A DNA stretch of 64,000 bases, from NCBI RefSeq assembly GCF_002236105.1, contig NZ_NIWU01000008.1:186001-250000 (forward strand), written 5' to 3'. Source of the stretch: Pseudomonas umsongensis (GTDB lineage Bacteria; Pseudomonadota; Gammaproteobacteria; Pseudomonadales; Pseudomonadaceae). A model generated the notes under the pieces. The model was not told where the DNA came from. It ran no database searches and was given only the letters and a program-made list of their open reading frames with translations. A program made the translations under genes and the position numbers. Shown piece after piece: positions 8,028 to 16,582 of the stretch (within the stretch, counting starts at the first letter, position 1; the number at the start of each line of letters is the position of its first letter).

Positions 8028-9470
8028 TCACACCCGACTGCGCAACCATTGCAAGAACCCTTTCTTCGGCACCACGAGGGGGACATCCGCGATCAGCGAC
8101 TTGGCCTTGTTCAGACGGAAATCCAGCAAGGTTTTCATCGCATCGTTGATGTCCTGGCGGGCATCCAGGCAGGGCTTGAGGTACTGTTTTTCGATGCGAT
8201 AGAGCGTACACGGGGTTTTCGCGGTGAACTGGGCGGGTAGCGCGCTATCGGTCAAGATACCGGCCTCGCCGATCACCTCCCCTGGCCCCATGCGTCCGGA
8301 TTCGATGGGCGTGCCGTGACGGTTCAGCGTAACGGAAACCACCCCGGACTCGATGATGAACAAGTGATCGCTGACCTCCCCCGCCTCCAGTATCGTCTCG
8401 CCCGTGCGGAACGATTGCAGGGACATGTTCTGGCTGAAGGTTTCTTTCTCATCGTGGCGCAGGCTGGAAAACAGCGGCGAGCTGTCGAGCAGCGCCCGTG
8501 GGCGTGTGAGGTCGTTCGACGGGTTGGCTTCGACGCTCGACAGCAGGTGAATCCCCGATGCCCGCAAATGCCGGTACGCCAGATCGAACAGTTGATTACG
8601 TACCGAGCGCTTCTCGCTCATCGAGGCGACAAACCCGCTGATTTCGTATTCGTTGCCGGCAGCACTGGAGCTTTTGAGCGCTACTTTGCCGCCGGGTGAA
8701 GTCAATAAGGTTCGGCAACCCTGCACCGCTCGCTCAAGGGCATCGATCACGATTTGCGGACGGACATGGGGGCTGACCTGCAGGCTGATCGACAGACCGA
8801 ACATATCGCTGGGACGGCTGAAGTTGGTGATCTTGGCCTTGGCCGCCAACGAGTTGGGAATCACGATCATGCTGCCTTGGGAAGTCTGCAAGCGCGTGGC
8901 CCGCCAATCGATATCGATGACCCGGCCTTCGGTGCCGTCGATGGCGATCCAGTCATCCAGTTGATAGGGCTTGGTGGTGTTCAGCACGATCCCGGAGAAC
9001 ACGTCACTGAGGGTGCTTTGCAAGGCCAGGCCGACGATGATCGCCAAGGCACCGGAGGTAGCCAGTACGCCTTTGACCGGCAGATTGAGCACGTAGGCCA
9101 GGGCTGCGATGACCGCGACCAGGAAAATCACCGCACCCAGCAAGTCCTGCAGCAATCGCCCGGTGTGTCCCACCCGTTGCATCATTACCGCACCGATCAG
9201 CACGGTCAGGGTGCGCGCAGCGAACAGCCACCAGCCGATCTGCAAACCGGTGGCTGCCAGGTGCAACGGCACGTTGTCATCCCAGGGCGCGGGTTCCAGC
9301 GGGTTCATGCCTTCGTTGAACAGTACCAGGCTGAACAGTGAGAAAATCACCACCCGCACCAGCAGTTTCACGTTGTGGCCACGGGTACCGATCAAGCGCC
9401 ACAACACCAGATCGGTCAGGATCAGGAGCAAGGCACAAATCAGCGGGTGTTCGGTCAGTAACGACAGCAT
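8028..9470 (-). CDS. MscS-type mechanosensitive channel with cyclic-nucleotide-binding domain
   Basis: A 480-residue membrane protein. Four hydrophobic segments occupy about residues 5-160. The MscS pore and beta domain follows (GVLATSGALAIIVGLALQS, then PYQLDDWIAIDGTEGRVIDIDWRATRLQT and the IPNSLAAKAKITNFSRP stretch). A CAP-like cyclic-nucleotide-binding domain is at about 345-450 (GETILEAGEVSDHLFIIESG, GPGEVIGEAGILTDS). Such channels release solutes on hypo-osmotic shock, and the C-terminal domain may add ligand gating. The start at M39 of the longer open frame (9470) is chosen because the extra N-terminal residues are encoded by a REP palindrome. Confidence 0.87.
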   Translation of the reverse strand: MLSLLTEHPLICALLLILTDLVLWRLIGTRGHNVKLLVRVVIFSLFSLVLFNEGMNPLEPAPWDDNVPLHLAATGLQIGWWLFAARTLTVLIGAVMMQRVGHTGRLLQDLLGAVIFLVAVIAALAYVLNLPVKGVLATSGALAIIVGLALQSTLSDVFSGIVLNTTKPYQLDDWIAIDGTEGRVIDIDWRATRLQTSQGSMIVIPNSLAAKAKITNFSRPSDMFGLSISLQVSPHVRPQIVIDALERAVQGCRTLLTSPGGKVALKSSSAAGNEYEISGFVASMSEKRSVRNQLFDLAYRHLRASGIHLLSSVEANPSNDLTRPRALLDSSPLFSSLRHDEKETFSQNMSLQSFRTGETILEAGEVSDHLFIIESGVVSVTLNRHGTPIESGRMGPGEVIGEAGILTDSALPAQFTAKTPCTLYRIEKQYLKPCLDARQDINDAMKTLLDFRLNKAKSLIADVPLVVPKKGFLQWLRSRV

Positions 9471-9514
9471 CAAGCAGCTCCGGCACGGGTGATTAACGCA
9501 AATATCGCACACAT

Positions 9515-9612
9515 TGTAGGAGCTGCCGCAGGCTGCGATCTTTTGATCTTCGGCGAATTGCAAATCATGCAAAATCAAGATCAAAAGATCGCAGCCTGCG
9601 GCAGCTCCTACA
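9515..9612. repeat. REP pair, 'agctgccgcaggctgcgatc' type
   Basis: Two inverted copies of a roughly 30-base palindromic unit (TGTAGGAGCTGCCGCAGGCT and its continuation) are separated by a short spacer. The same unit recurs as pairs at 25324-25398 and 29168-29254. This is the Pseudomonas REP/REPIN form. No transposase is nearby. Confidence 0.85.
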
Positions 9613-9810
9613 GGGGGCGATATGTCCGGGTTACTTGGTCAGGGTGCTGTAGCCCGATGTCGTTGCGCCGGTCGCGGTACAGCTCACAGGCCAGGCCGAA
9701 CGGGTCCGCGTGTGTTATCGATGCCGAAAAAGTCGGCGTGGGTATCCCGGTTAGCGCTGCGAATCCAGCGCTTCATGTTCGTTCGCCACTTGTTGAGCCT
9801 TGAGGTAGCT
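9608..9810 (-). pseudogene. Possible frameshifted remnant behind the pirin gene
   Basis: One minus-strand frame reads MKRWIRSANRDTHADFFGIDNT. A neighbouring frame continues with DPFGLACELYRDRRNDIGLQHPDQ and ends at a TAG inside the REP element. Joined by one frameshift they make a natural-looking polar peptide, but I recognise no family. It could be the decayed 3' part of a gene once present here. The region also contains the small open frame at 9751-9852, and both interpretations are tentative. Confidence 0.3.
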
Positions 9811-9852
9811 CTCGATCAACAATTGTAGATCTGGAGTGGTTGCCCGAGGCAT
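9751..9852 (-). CDS. Putative 33-residue protein overlapping the pirin stop
   Basis: The pirin stop and an ATG share one base (TGATG at 9850-9854). That ATG opens a 33-codon frame, starting MPRATTPDLQLLIESYLKAQ and ending in a TAA at 9751. Its predicted helix and acidic/polar composition look protein-like, and the overlap would allow translational coupling. It has no recognisable family and could equally be the 5' remnant of a lost gene. Confidence 0.35.
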   Translation of the reverse strand: MPRATTPDLQLLIESYLKAQQVANEHEALDSQR

Positions 9853-10718
9853 CAACCGTGCATCTGGCCGAAACGACCGGACTGAAAGTCGGCGAACGCC
9901 TGGTGGATTTCCTGCTCGGTGTTCATAACGAACGGACCGTGGCCGACGATCGGCTCGTCGATCGGTTCGCCACTGAGCAGCAGCACTACAGCGTCTTCGC
10001 TGGCCTGGAGGGTCAGTTGATCGCCCTTGCGGTCGAACAAGGCCAACTGCCCTTGACGCACCGACTCCACGCCGTTGACCTCAATCGTGCCGCGCAAAAC
10101 CACCAGTGCGGTGTTGCGTCCTTCATGCAGATCCAGCGTGAGCAGCTTGCCGGCATTCAGGCGCAGGTCCCAGACGTCGATTGGGGTAAAGGTGCGCGAC
10201 GGCCCTTTGTGGCCTTCAAATTCACCGGCGATCAAGCGCAAGCTGCCGGCGTCGTTCGCCAGGGCAATGCTCGGAATGTCGCCATTGAGTATGGTTTGAT
10301 AACCGGCATCGGCCATTTTGTCCTTGGCCGGCAGGTTGACCCACAACTGCACCATTTCCAGGGTGCCGCCGCTCTTGGCGAAAGCTTCGGAGTGAAACTC
10401 TTCATGGAGAATCCCCGAGGCGGCGGTCATCCATTGCACGTCACCGGGGCCGATCTTGCCGCCACTGCCGGTGGAGTCGCGATGTTCCAGTTCGCCCTTG
10501 TAGACGATAGTCACGGTTTCGAAACCACGGTGTGGATGCTGACCAACGCCGCGTCGCGCGGTGGTCGGGGTGAATTCAGCTGGGCCGGCGTGATCCAGCA
10601 GCAGGAACGGGCTGATGTGCTTGCCCAGGTTGTCGTAGGAAAAGAGCGTGCGAACCGGAAAACCGTCGCCGACCCAATGGGCCCGCGGGCTGGTGTAGAT
10701 ACCGATGATGTTTTTCAT
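9852..10718 (-). CDS. Pirin family protein
   Basis: A 288-residue bicupin of the pirin (YhhW-like) family. The N-terminal cupin carries the metal ligands in VGQHPHRGFETVTIVYKGELEHRDSTG, with GDVQWMTAASGILHEE further on (two His from PHRG, one from LEHRD and the downstream His/Glu). The C-terminal cupin (LLTLDLHEGRNTALVVLRGTIEVNG) and the terminal FVMNTEQEIHQAFADFQSGRFG motif are typical. Bacterial pirins can act as quercetinases or redox-sensitive regulators. AGGAGACACC precedes the chosen ATG (10718). A LysR-type regulator gene once diverged from it, but only a remnant is left. Confidence 0.9.
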   Translation of the reverse strand: MKNIIGIYTSPRAHWVGDGFPVRTLFSYDNLGKHISPFLLLDHAGPAEFTPTTARRGVGQHPHRGFETVTIVYKGELEHRDSTGSGGKIGPGDVQWMTAASGILHEEFHSEAFAKSGGTLEMVQLWVNLPAKDKMADAGYQTILNGDIPSIALANDAGSLRLIAGEFEGHKGPSRTFTPIDVWDLRLNAGKLLTLDLHEGRNTALVVLRGTIEVNGVESVRQGQLALFDRKGDQLTLQASEDAVVLLLSGEPIDEPIVGHGPFVMNTEQEIHQAFADFQSGRFGQMHG

Positions 10719-10822
10719 GGTGTCTCCTGATGAGGTGCGTGAAGTCATGGACAGAGCTTAAAACCGTGACCTTTGCTGCGCTAGACTGCAAAAATCAGCT
10801 TTAGCGTTCTATCTGGAGAACG

Positions 10823-11004
10823 ATGGTGGAAGACCTCAACACCCTCTACTACTTCACCCAGGTGGTGGAACATCAGGGTTTCGCGTTATCCATGCGATCT
10901 TCCCGTCACGCCGTGGCCTGCTGCCGTCGGTGCGGACCTTGATCGACTTTCTTGGCGAAGAGTTCAGCCGCAGCGATATTGCCTGGGCGCTGGTTCCCCT
11001 GTAG
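10823..11004 (+). pseudogene. LysR-family regulator remnant with large internal deletion
   Basis: The 5' part has a good GGAG ribosome site and reads MVEDLNTLYYFTQVVEHQGF, the start of a LysR DNA-binding domain. At about 10885 the sequence jumps, in another frame, to VIHAIFPSRRGLLPSVRTLI and on to LGEEFSRSDIAWALVPL, the end of a LysR effector-binding domain. Roughly 230 codons in between are missing. The arrangement, divergent from pirin, is the usual one for a pirin regulator in Pseudomonas. The final TAG lies in a degenerate REP element. Confidence 0.8.
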
Positions 11005-11113
11005 GAAGCATGCTCGCTATGGACGCCCAAACAACGCGGGCAATCAGATAGCCCGCGTAATCGTTAACGTCCATCGCGACGGTGCGACGATTCGACATGC
11101 TCGCTCCTACAGG
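11000..11113. repeat. Degenerate REP pair, 'gagcatgctcgcgatgg' type
   Basis: A left arm (CTGTAGGAAGCATGCTCGCT) and a degenerate right arm (CATGCTCGCTCCTACAG) face each other around a 60-base spacer. It is the same family as the better conserved pairs at 28156-28255 and 62685-62784. The left arm supplies the stop of the LysR remnant. Confidence 0.7.
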
Positions 11114-11246
11114 GGAATGCATTCCAGACCACGTGCCATCGATTTTTGATTTCCAGTAAACATTGCTTTGCCCATCCAGCGGTTTTTCTCACGGATACAG
11201 GCGCGGATACTCGCGCCCATTCCCACTGCACCCACTGGAGTCATTC

Positions 11247-12050
11247 ATGTCTATCCCCGCTTTCGGCCTGGGTACGTTTCGCTTGCAAGGCCAGGTGGTC
11301 ATCGATTCGGTGAGCACCGCCCTGGAACTGGGTTACCGGGTCATCGATACCGCGCAGATCTACGAAAACGAAGCCGAAGTCGGCCATGCCATCGCTGCCA
11401 GCGGCATTGCCCGCGAAGACCTGTTCATCACCAGCAAGATCTGGGTCGCCAATTTCGCCAAGGATCGCCTGATCGACAGCCTCCGGGAGAGCCTGCACAA
11501 ACTGCAGACTGACTATCTGGACTTGACCCTGATCCACTGGCCGTCGCCGCAAGACCAGGTGTCGGTCGAGGAGTTCATGGGTGCCTTGCTCGAAGCCAGG
11601 GACCTGGGCCTGACCCGGCAGATCGGTGTCTCCAACTTCACCGTCGACCTGATGAAACAGGCGATAACCGCCGTCGGCGCGCAGAACATCGCCACTAACC
11701 AGATCGAATTGCACCCCTACCTGCAAAACCGCCAGGTCGTCGAGTTCGCGCAAAGCCAGGGTATCCAGATCACTTCGTACATGACCCTGGCCTACGGTGA
11801 AGTGCTCAAGGATCCGGTGATTATGCAGATCGCCGACCGTCTGCAAGCAACACCGGCACAAGTCACCCTGGCCTGGGCCCTGCAACTGGGTCATGGCGTG
11901 ATTCCTTCGTCGACCAAACGCGCCAACCTCGCCGGCAACCTCAAGGCCAGCGCGATCACGTTGAGCGATGCCGACATGGCATTGATCGCCAGCCTGGATC
12001 GCGGCTATCGACTGACCAGCCCCAAGGGCCTGGCGCCGACCTGGGATTAA
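11247..12050 (+). CDS. dkgB: Aldo/keto reductase, 2,5-diketo-D-gluconate reductase B type
   Basis: A 267-residue NADPH-dependent (alpha/beta)8-barrel reductase. [21 protein letters not shown] contains the catalytic Asp and Tyr, [13 protein letters not shown] the Lys, and [11 protein letters not shown] the His of the AKR tetrad. [18 protein letters not shown] is the coenzyme-binding loop. Length and sequence fit DkgB, which reduces 2,5-diketo-gluconate and various aldehydes such as methylglyoxal. The ATG at 11247 follows a GGAG; upstream in-frame codons are REP-proximal and lack a ribosome site. It overlaps the 3' end of the convergent hybrid kinase gene by four bases. Confidence 0.88.
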   Translation: MSIPAFGLGTFRLQGQVVIDSVSTALELGYRVIDTAQIYENEAEVGHAIAASGIAREDLFITSKIWVANFAKDRLIDSLRESLHKLQTDYLDLTLIHWPSPQDQVSVEEFMGALLEARDLGLTRQIGVSNFTVDLMKQAITAVGAQNIATNQIELHPYLQNRQVVEFAQSQGIQITSYMTLAYGEVLKDPVIMQIADRLQATPAQVTLAWALQLGHGVIPSSTKRANLAGNLKASAITLSDADMALIASLDRGYRLTSPKGLAPTWD

Positions 12051-15000
12051 GCAGCCGGGTTCAAGCCCCTGCCCTGTTCAAGCGTTTTGTCCAGGCGCGT
12101 CATCGCCTGGTGCAACTGATCGACGGCTGCGTCGATCAGTGCGGCATCGCGCTCGGCACAAGCACGCTCCAGTTGTTCGCAACACGCCACCAGAGCCTGT
12201 GCCCGGACCATTTGCGCACCACCCCTGATGCGGTGCGCCAGGTCTTTCAAGCCATGGCGATTACCGCTGGCATGTTCTTGCATAAGACGCTCGCGATCTT
12301 CGCGGTTGGTCACGGCCAAATCTTGCAGCAGTTGCACGATCAATTCACTGTCGGCGCCGGTGTAGCGTTGCAACCCGGTTAAATCGATTTCGGTGATGGG
12401 GGGCGCTTCGGGCACGCCTGCCGATTCGACGGGAAATCTGCAGCTCAACCATGCGCTCAGGTCGACCAATTGAATGGGTTTGAACAGACAATCGTCCATG
12501 CCCGCTTCAATGCAACGCATTTTCTCCTCGGGTTGCGCGCTGGCAGTGAAGCCTAGAATCAACGTCGGCGGCCCCACCTGGAAGCGCTCCTCATCGCGGA
12601 TCGCACCCGCCAGTTCATAACCGCTGACCACCGGCATGTTGCAGTCGGTGACGACCAGATCGCAGACGTGTTCACGCCATTGCTCGAAGCCTTGCTGGCC
12701 ATCCTCCGCGAGCAGAACCTGGTGCCCGAGGTAACTCAGTTGCCGCGAAAGCAGCAACCGATTGGCCGGGTAATCGTCCACCACCAGAATTGTCAGCGGC
12801 CGGGTCCTTGCCGGCGGTTCGCCCGGCGCTTTTTCAGCGGCGGGCAACGTCTCCAATGCCAGCAGTTCAAGGCTGATGTCCAAACGGGTACCGCGCCCCA
12901 GGACACTGGCGAGTTGCAATTGCCCGCCCATCATTTCGCACAGCGTGCGGCTGATCACCAGCCCCAGGCCGGACCCCTGCCGGCCTGATACCTGGCGATT
13001 CCCGACCTGCACGAACGGACTGAACAAGCGTTGCTGGTCAAAGTCGCTGATACCACTGCCGCTGTCCTCTATACACACATTGACCGCGATACGGTCCGGC
13101 AACACGGGCATAACCTGCAACTTCAGGCTGACTTCGCCTTTGTGGGTGAACTTGATGGCATTGCTCAGCAAGTTGGACAGCACCTGCTTGAAACGCGTGG
13201 GGTCGATCAACACATCGCGGTCGCTGTGCTCATCCAGCTCGATGCGCCACAGCAGGTTCTTCTGCCGGGCCAGGCCTTCGAAGACCCGACACACCGACAC
13301 CACCAGCGCGTGCAGATTGGTGCGCTCCGGCATCAGGGACAAATGTCCGGACTCGATTCGGGCAATGTCCAGGATGTCGCCGATCAAGGCCAGCAACTGT
13401 TGCCCGGCACTTGACGCCACCTCGATGGCCGCGCGGTCGGTGACGCCCTTGTCGGCGGATTTCAGTGCCAGTTCAAGCATACCGATCAGGGCATTCATCG
13501 GCGTGCGGATTTCATGGCTCATGGTCGCCAGGAACGTGGTCTTGGCGCGATTCGCATCGTCGGCGGTGTCCTTGGCCTCCTGCAATCGGGCAAGCCATTG
13601 CTGGCGCTGGCGGATCTGCCGGCGCTGCCAGGCAATCCACAACAGGGCAAGGAGAAGCAAGGCGCCCGCGGCAGCGAACGCCTGGAATATGGTCTGTCGA
13701 TGACGCAGCCAATAGCTCTGCTCCACCATCAGGTCATTGCGCCAGGGCATTATCAGGTCGTCGATTTCTTCGGGAGGGATACTGAGCAAGGCCTTGTCCA
13801 GGATCGAATGCAACTCGGTGTCGTCGCGACCGGTCGCCAGGGTACTGCGCGCGGGATCGATGCCCACGGTGCTGGTGACCTGGAGGCGATCACGGTACTG
13901 CCGGGATATCAGGTAACGGGCACTGATCAATGAGTTGATGCCACCTTGTGCCTTGCCCTGGGCAACCATTTCCATGGCATCGGCCGACAGCGGCGCATCA
14001 ACACAACGAATCGACGGGAAGTATTGGCGAATGAACTCGCCAGCGATATTGCCCTGAGTCAGCGCCAGGGTCTTTCCGGCCAGATCATCCAGGGTCCTGG
14101 GGCTATCCGGCGCCAGGCGCGTTACCAGCACGGAAGGGCTGGTCAGGAACGGCCGGGTAAACAGCAAGTCTTCCTCACGCCGGGAACTCAGGCCGATGCC
14201 GGCCAGCACGTCGACCTGGCCGCTCTTGATCGCCTGCAGCATCTCGGCCACTGAGCGCATGCCCCGGATGTCGAATTGCAAGCCGGTGCGCAGGCTTATT
14301 TTCGCCAACACATCGACCCCGATGCCGCGAAACTTGCCTTCACTGTCCATGAACGTTATCGGCGGGATGTTCTCGTTGATCGCCACACTCACGCGCGGGT
14401 GACGGTCGAGCCAGCGTTGCTCGGCCACGCTCAATTGCAGCGACTGCGTGCCCGGCATGGACACCCCGCTCGCGCCCCAGCGGCGCAGGATGTTCATTTG
14501 TTCATTGGCCGTTATCGCCGTCAGGGCCTTGTTGACAACGCGCAGCAGCGCCGGGTTGTCGCGGGCCATGGCAAAGGCGAAGCGCCCCGGTTCCATGGGC
14601 GAGAAGTCAGCCAGCTGGACGTTGTTCAGGTAGTTTTTGCTGATCAGGTAATGGGCGCTGATCGCATCGCCCAGATAGACATCCGCCTGGCCAAAGGCGA
14701 CTGCGCCGACCGCTGCCAGTGTCGAGGGGAAAAGCTGGACCTGCGCTTCAGGATAGAACTGCTGCACGCTTTGTTCAGGCAAGTAGTGGTAGAGCGTTGC
14801 CAGGCGCTTGTCAGCCAGCGTCGGGTCCAGTGCCTGGAGCGAGTCAACTCGGGTCACCAATACCGGCTGATCCACCGCATAGGCGTGGGACATTTGTAAT
14901 TGGCGGTCCTGGGACTCGTAGCTGTTGGACGTTCCCAGGAGGTCTGCTGCCCCTTGCTTGACTGCTCGAAGGGCGTCTTCGCGGGCTGGATAGCGCTGGA

Positions 15001-15283
15001 CTTCGATCTCCACCTGCAGCAGCTGGCGCAGCAGATCGGCATAGTCGGCCGTCACCCCCTCAAGCGTGTGATCGGTGGTGATGTCAAAAGGTGGATAATC
15101 CGGGGCTGAAACGGCAAGCACCAAACGGGCTTTCTGCTGCAACCAGCGCGAGTCGGCCACCGATAACGGCAGCACCTGGCCTTCCGCGCTGGAACGGCCC
15201 AGCAACGCCAATGTCTGCGGCTGCGCAAGGACACTCGATGCCCCCAGGCAAAGAGCCAACAGCAGGTATCGAATAGCGTTCAT
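12047..15283 (-). CDS. BvgS/EvgS-like hybrid sensor histidine kinase
   Basis: A 1078-residue unorthodox kinase. Signal peptide at residues 1-20; two periplasmic bacterial extracellular solute-binding (family 3, venus-flytrap) domains at about 45-275 and 285-515; a membrane segment at about 530-552 ([15 protein letters not shown]); a HisKA domain with the phospho-His in [15 protein letters not shown] (about 590); an ATPase domain with NLLSNAIKF and GSGLGLVIS; a receiver with Asp in [15 protein letters not shown] (about 880); and an HPt domain with His in [12 protein letters not shown] (about 1017). Phosphate therefore passes His-Asp-His to a response regulator, evidently the one encoded immediately upstream, whose stop abuts this ATG. 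There is no PAS domain between membrane and HisKA, unlike BvgS. The signal sensed is unknown. Confidence 0.92.
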   Translation of the reverse strand: MNAIRYLLLALCLGASSVLAQPQTLALLGRSSAEGQVLPLSVADSRWLQQKARLVLAVSAPDYPPFDITTDHTLEGVTADYADLLRQLLQVEIEVQRYPAREDALRAVKQGAADLLGTSNSYESQDRQLQMSHAYAVDQPVLVTRVDSLQALDPTLADKRLATLYHYLPEQSVQQFYPEAQVQLFPSTLAAVGAVAFGQADVYLGDAISAHYLISKNYLNNVQLADFSPMEPGRFAFAMARDNPALLRVVNKALTAITANEQMNILRRWGASGVSMPGTQSLQLSVAEQRWLDRHPRVSVAINENIPPITFMDSEGKFRGIGVDVLAKISLRTGLQFDIRGMRSVAEMLQAIKSGQVDVLAGIGLSSRREEDLLFTRPFLTSPSVLVTRLAPDSPRTLDDLAGKTLALTQGNIAGEFIRQYFPSIRCVDAPLSADAMEMVAQGKAQGGINSLISARYLISRQYRDRLQVTSTVGIDPARSTLATGRDDTELHSILDKALLSIPPEEIDDLIMPWRNDLMVEQSYWLRHRQTIFQAFAAAGALLLLALLWIAWQRRQIRQRQQWLARLQEAKDTADDANRAKTTFLATMSHEIRTPMNALIGMLELALKSADKGVTDRAAIEVASSAGQQLLALIGDILDIARIESGHLSLMPERTNLHALVVSVCRVFEGLARQKNLLWRIELDEHSDRDVLIDPTRFKQVLSNLLSNAIKFTHKGEVSLKLQVMPVLPDRIAVNVCIEDSGSGISDFDQQRLFSPFVQVGNRQVSGRQGSGLGLVISRTLCEMMGGQLQLASVLGRGTRLDISLELLALETLPAAEKAPGEPPARTRPLTILVVDDYPANRLLLSRQLSYLGHQVLLAEDGQQGFEQWREHVCDLVVTDCNMPVVSGYELAGAIRDEERFQVGPPTLILGFTASAQPEEKMRCIEAGMDDCLFKPIQLVDLSAWLSCRFPVESAGVPEAPPITEIDLTGLQRYTGADSELIVQLLQDLAVTNREDRERLMQEHASGNRHGLKDLAHRIRGGAQMVRAQALVACCEQLERACAERDAALIDAAVDQLHQAMTRLDKTLEQGRGLNPAA

Positions 15284-15910
15284 TCAGACCAAGGCATGAC
15301 GCTGGGCAAGTTCACGCAGATGCACCGACGACTTCACGTTGAGCTTTTCAGTCAAGCGGGTTTTGTAGGTGCTCACGGTCTTGTGGCTCACGTGCAGGAT
15401 TTCGGCGATTTCCTTGTTGCTCGTACCGCGGGCCAGATACTGGAAAATCGATAACTCGCGGTCCGAGAGGCTGTCAATCATGTGCTTTTCACTGCGTAGC
15501 ACCTGGCTCACGGACACCGAGCTCGAGGGCAATCGGGTGAAAAAGGTGTAGCCGGCCATCACGGCGCGCACGGCTTTGTGCAGATGCTGCAGATCGTTGG
15601 TCTTGGGGACGTAGGCCACGGCACCCGCGCGCATGCAACGATCCTGGAAAAACGCTGGCTCCTGGGCGGTGAACACCACCACCCGGCAGTGCATCTCTTC
15701 CATCTGGATCCGTGCCAGTACCTCAAGACCGTCGAGCTTCGGGAGTTTGAGGTCCAGCACCAGCAGTTCAGGCTTATGTTCGCGGATCATCGACAAGACT
15801 TCGTTACCGCTTGCCGCTTCAAAGATGTGCTGGTATCCCTCCAGCTTGAGTACGATTTTGACTGCACCTCGAATCGCCGGATGATCATCCACAATCAACG
15901 CGCGCTTCAT
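15284..15910 (-). CDS. BvgA/EvgA-like NarL-family response regulator
   Basis: A 208-residue response regulator. The receiver domain (1-120) has the acidic pocket in ALIVDDHPAIRG, the phospho-acceptor Asp in ELLVLDLKLPKLDGLEV, the Thr in VVVFTAQEP and the Lys in AYVPKTND. The LuxR-type helix-turn-helix (145-205) reads LSDRELSIFQYLARGTSNKEIAEILHVSHKTVSTYKTRL. It is transcribed with the hybrid kinase, the stop of one gene abutting the start of the other, so the two form a phosphorelay. Target genes are unknown. The pair lies next to pvdA, but nothing in the sequence links it to iron. Confidence 0.92.
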   Translation of the reverse strand: MKRALIVDDHPAIRGAVKIVLKLEGYQHIFEAASGNEVLSMIREHKPELLVLDLKLPKLDGLEVLARIQMEEMHCRVVVFTAQEPAFFQDRCMRAGAVAYVPKTNDLQHLHKAVRAVMAGYTFFTRLPSSSVSVSQVLRSEKHMIDSLSDRELSIFQYLARGTSNKEIAEILHVSHKTVSTYKTRLTEKLNVKSSVHLRELAQRHALV

Positions 15911-16021
15911 GGCAACTCCCTATGCATAAACACAACATTCGGACACTGATGGTCCATGGGTAAGAGCCCGCACGGGACACAGTAGCTGCACCTGAACTCT
16001 TGCACGTATAACTCGATTGAA

Positions 16022-16435
16022 CTACCTGACAGAAATGACAGTCCCGACGAGCGGTCGGGGTCGATCGACGATTGCCATCAAACGCTGGACCGTCGCCAGG
16101 TCCGGCAACAAGGCGTGGCTCACCTGCACCTTGTGCCGTTCACAGGCCGCAATGACAGGGAGTTGTGCGCACTGGCCATCGAAGATCAGCGCATGCGCAA
16201 GCTGCTCGTTGTCGAGACAGAAATCCAGCAGGTCCAGCTTGCCGTGCGCAAGGCCAGCATTGATGACCAGCAGATCGAATGGCGCGCAGCCATATTCAAC
16301 CAGGTTCAGAAGCTCCTCGAAGCTTTGCACCGGTGCCACGCGAAAGTAATCGAGCTGGTTGAACAACCGCTCTATTTTCATCCGGTTGAAGTGTTGTTCG
16401 TCGGCGATCAGGATGCGTAAGGACTTGCTGGGCAA
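16022..16435 (-). CDS. Orphan receiver-like protein lacking the phospho-acceptor Asp
   Basis: A 137-residue stand-alone CheY-like domain. The start of the fold (LRILIADEQHFNRMKIERLF) keeps the acidic pair, but the strand-3 site reads FDLLVINAGL, with Asn where the phosphorylated Asp should be. The conserved Lys region is also altered (VQVSHALLPD), so it cannot be phosphorylated in the usual way. The N-terminal strand is only included if translation starts at the TTG at 16435, which has a GGGGGG ribosome site; the first ATG lies inside helix 1. It sits between pvdA and the response regulator on the same strand. It may bind the neighbouring kinase or response regulator as a decoy; that is inference. 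Confidence 0.65.
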   Translation of the reverse strand: MPSKSLRILIADEQHFNRMKIERLFNQLDYFRVAPVQSFEELLNLVEYGCAPFDLLVINAGLAHGKLDLLDFCLDNEQLAHALIFDGQCAQLPVIAACERHKVQVSHALLPDLATVQRLMAIVDRPRPLVGTVISVR

Positions 16436-16439
16436 CGTA

Positions 16440-16468
16440 GCCCCCCGGGTCAGATTGATGAGGGGGGC
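16440..16468 (-). promoter_or_regulatory. Hairpin that could mask the ribosome site of the receiver-like gene
   Basis: On the minus strand GCCCCCC (16468-16462) and GGGGGGC (16446-16440) form a 7-bp stem. The second arm is the ribosome site of the TTG-started gene at 16435. No U-tract follows, so it is unlikely to be a terminator of pvdA. Confidence 0.4.
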
Positions 16469-16582
16469 AAGGCTACGGAAGACTTACGACGCATTCTGTA
16501 GGAAAAGTCCGAAATACCACCCGAAAAGTCTGACGCGAGTCGCGGGTTTGCAACGAAGGCGACCTCACCGCCGCCGAAGATT

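Noticed and set aside
8028-9584. N-terminal extension of the mechanosensitive channel to 9584
   Set aside because: The extra residues are encoded by a REP arm and disrupt the membrane N-terminus; the ATG at 9470 is preferred.
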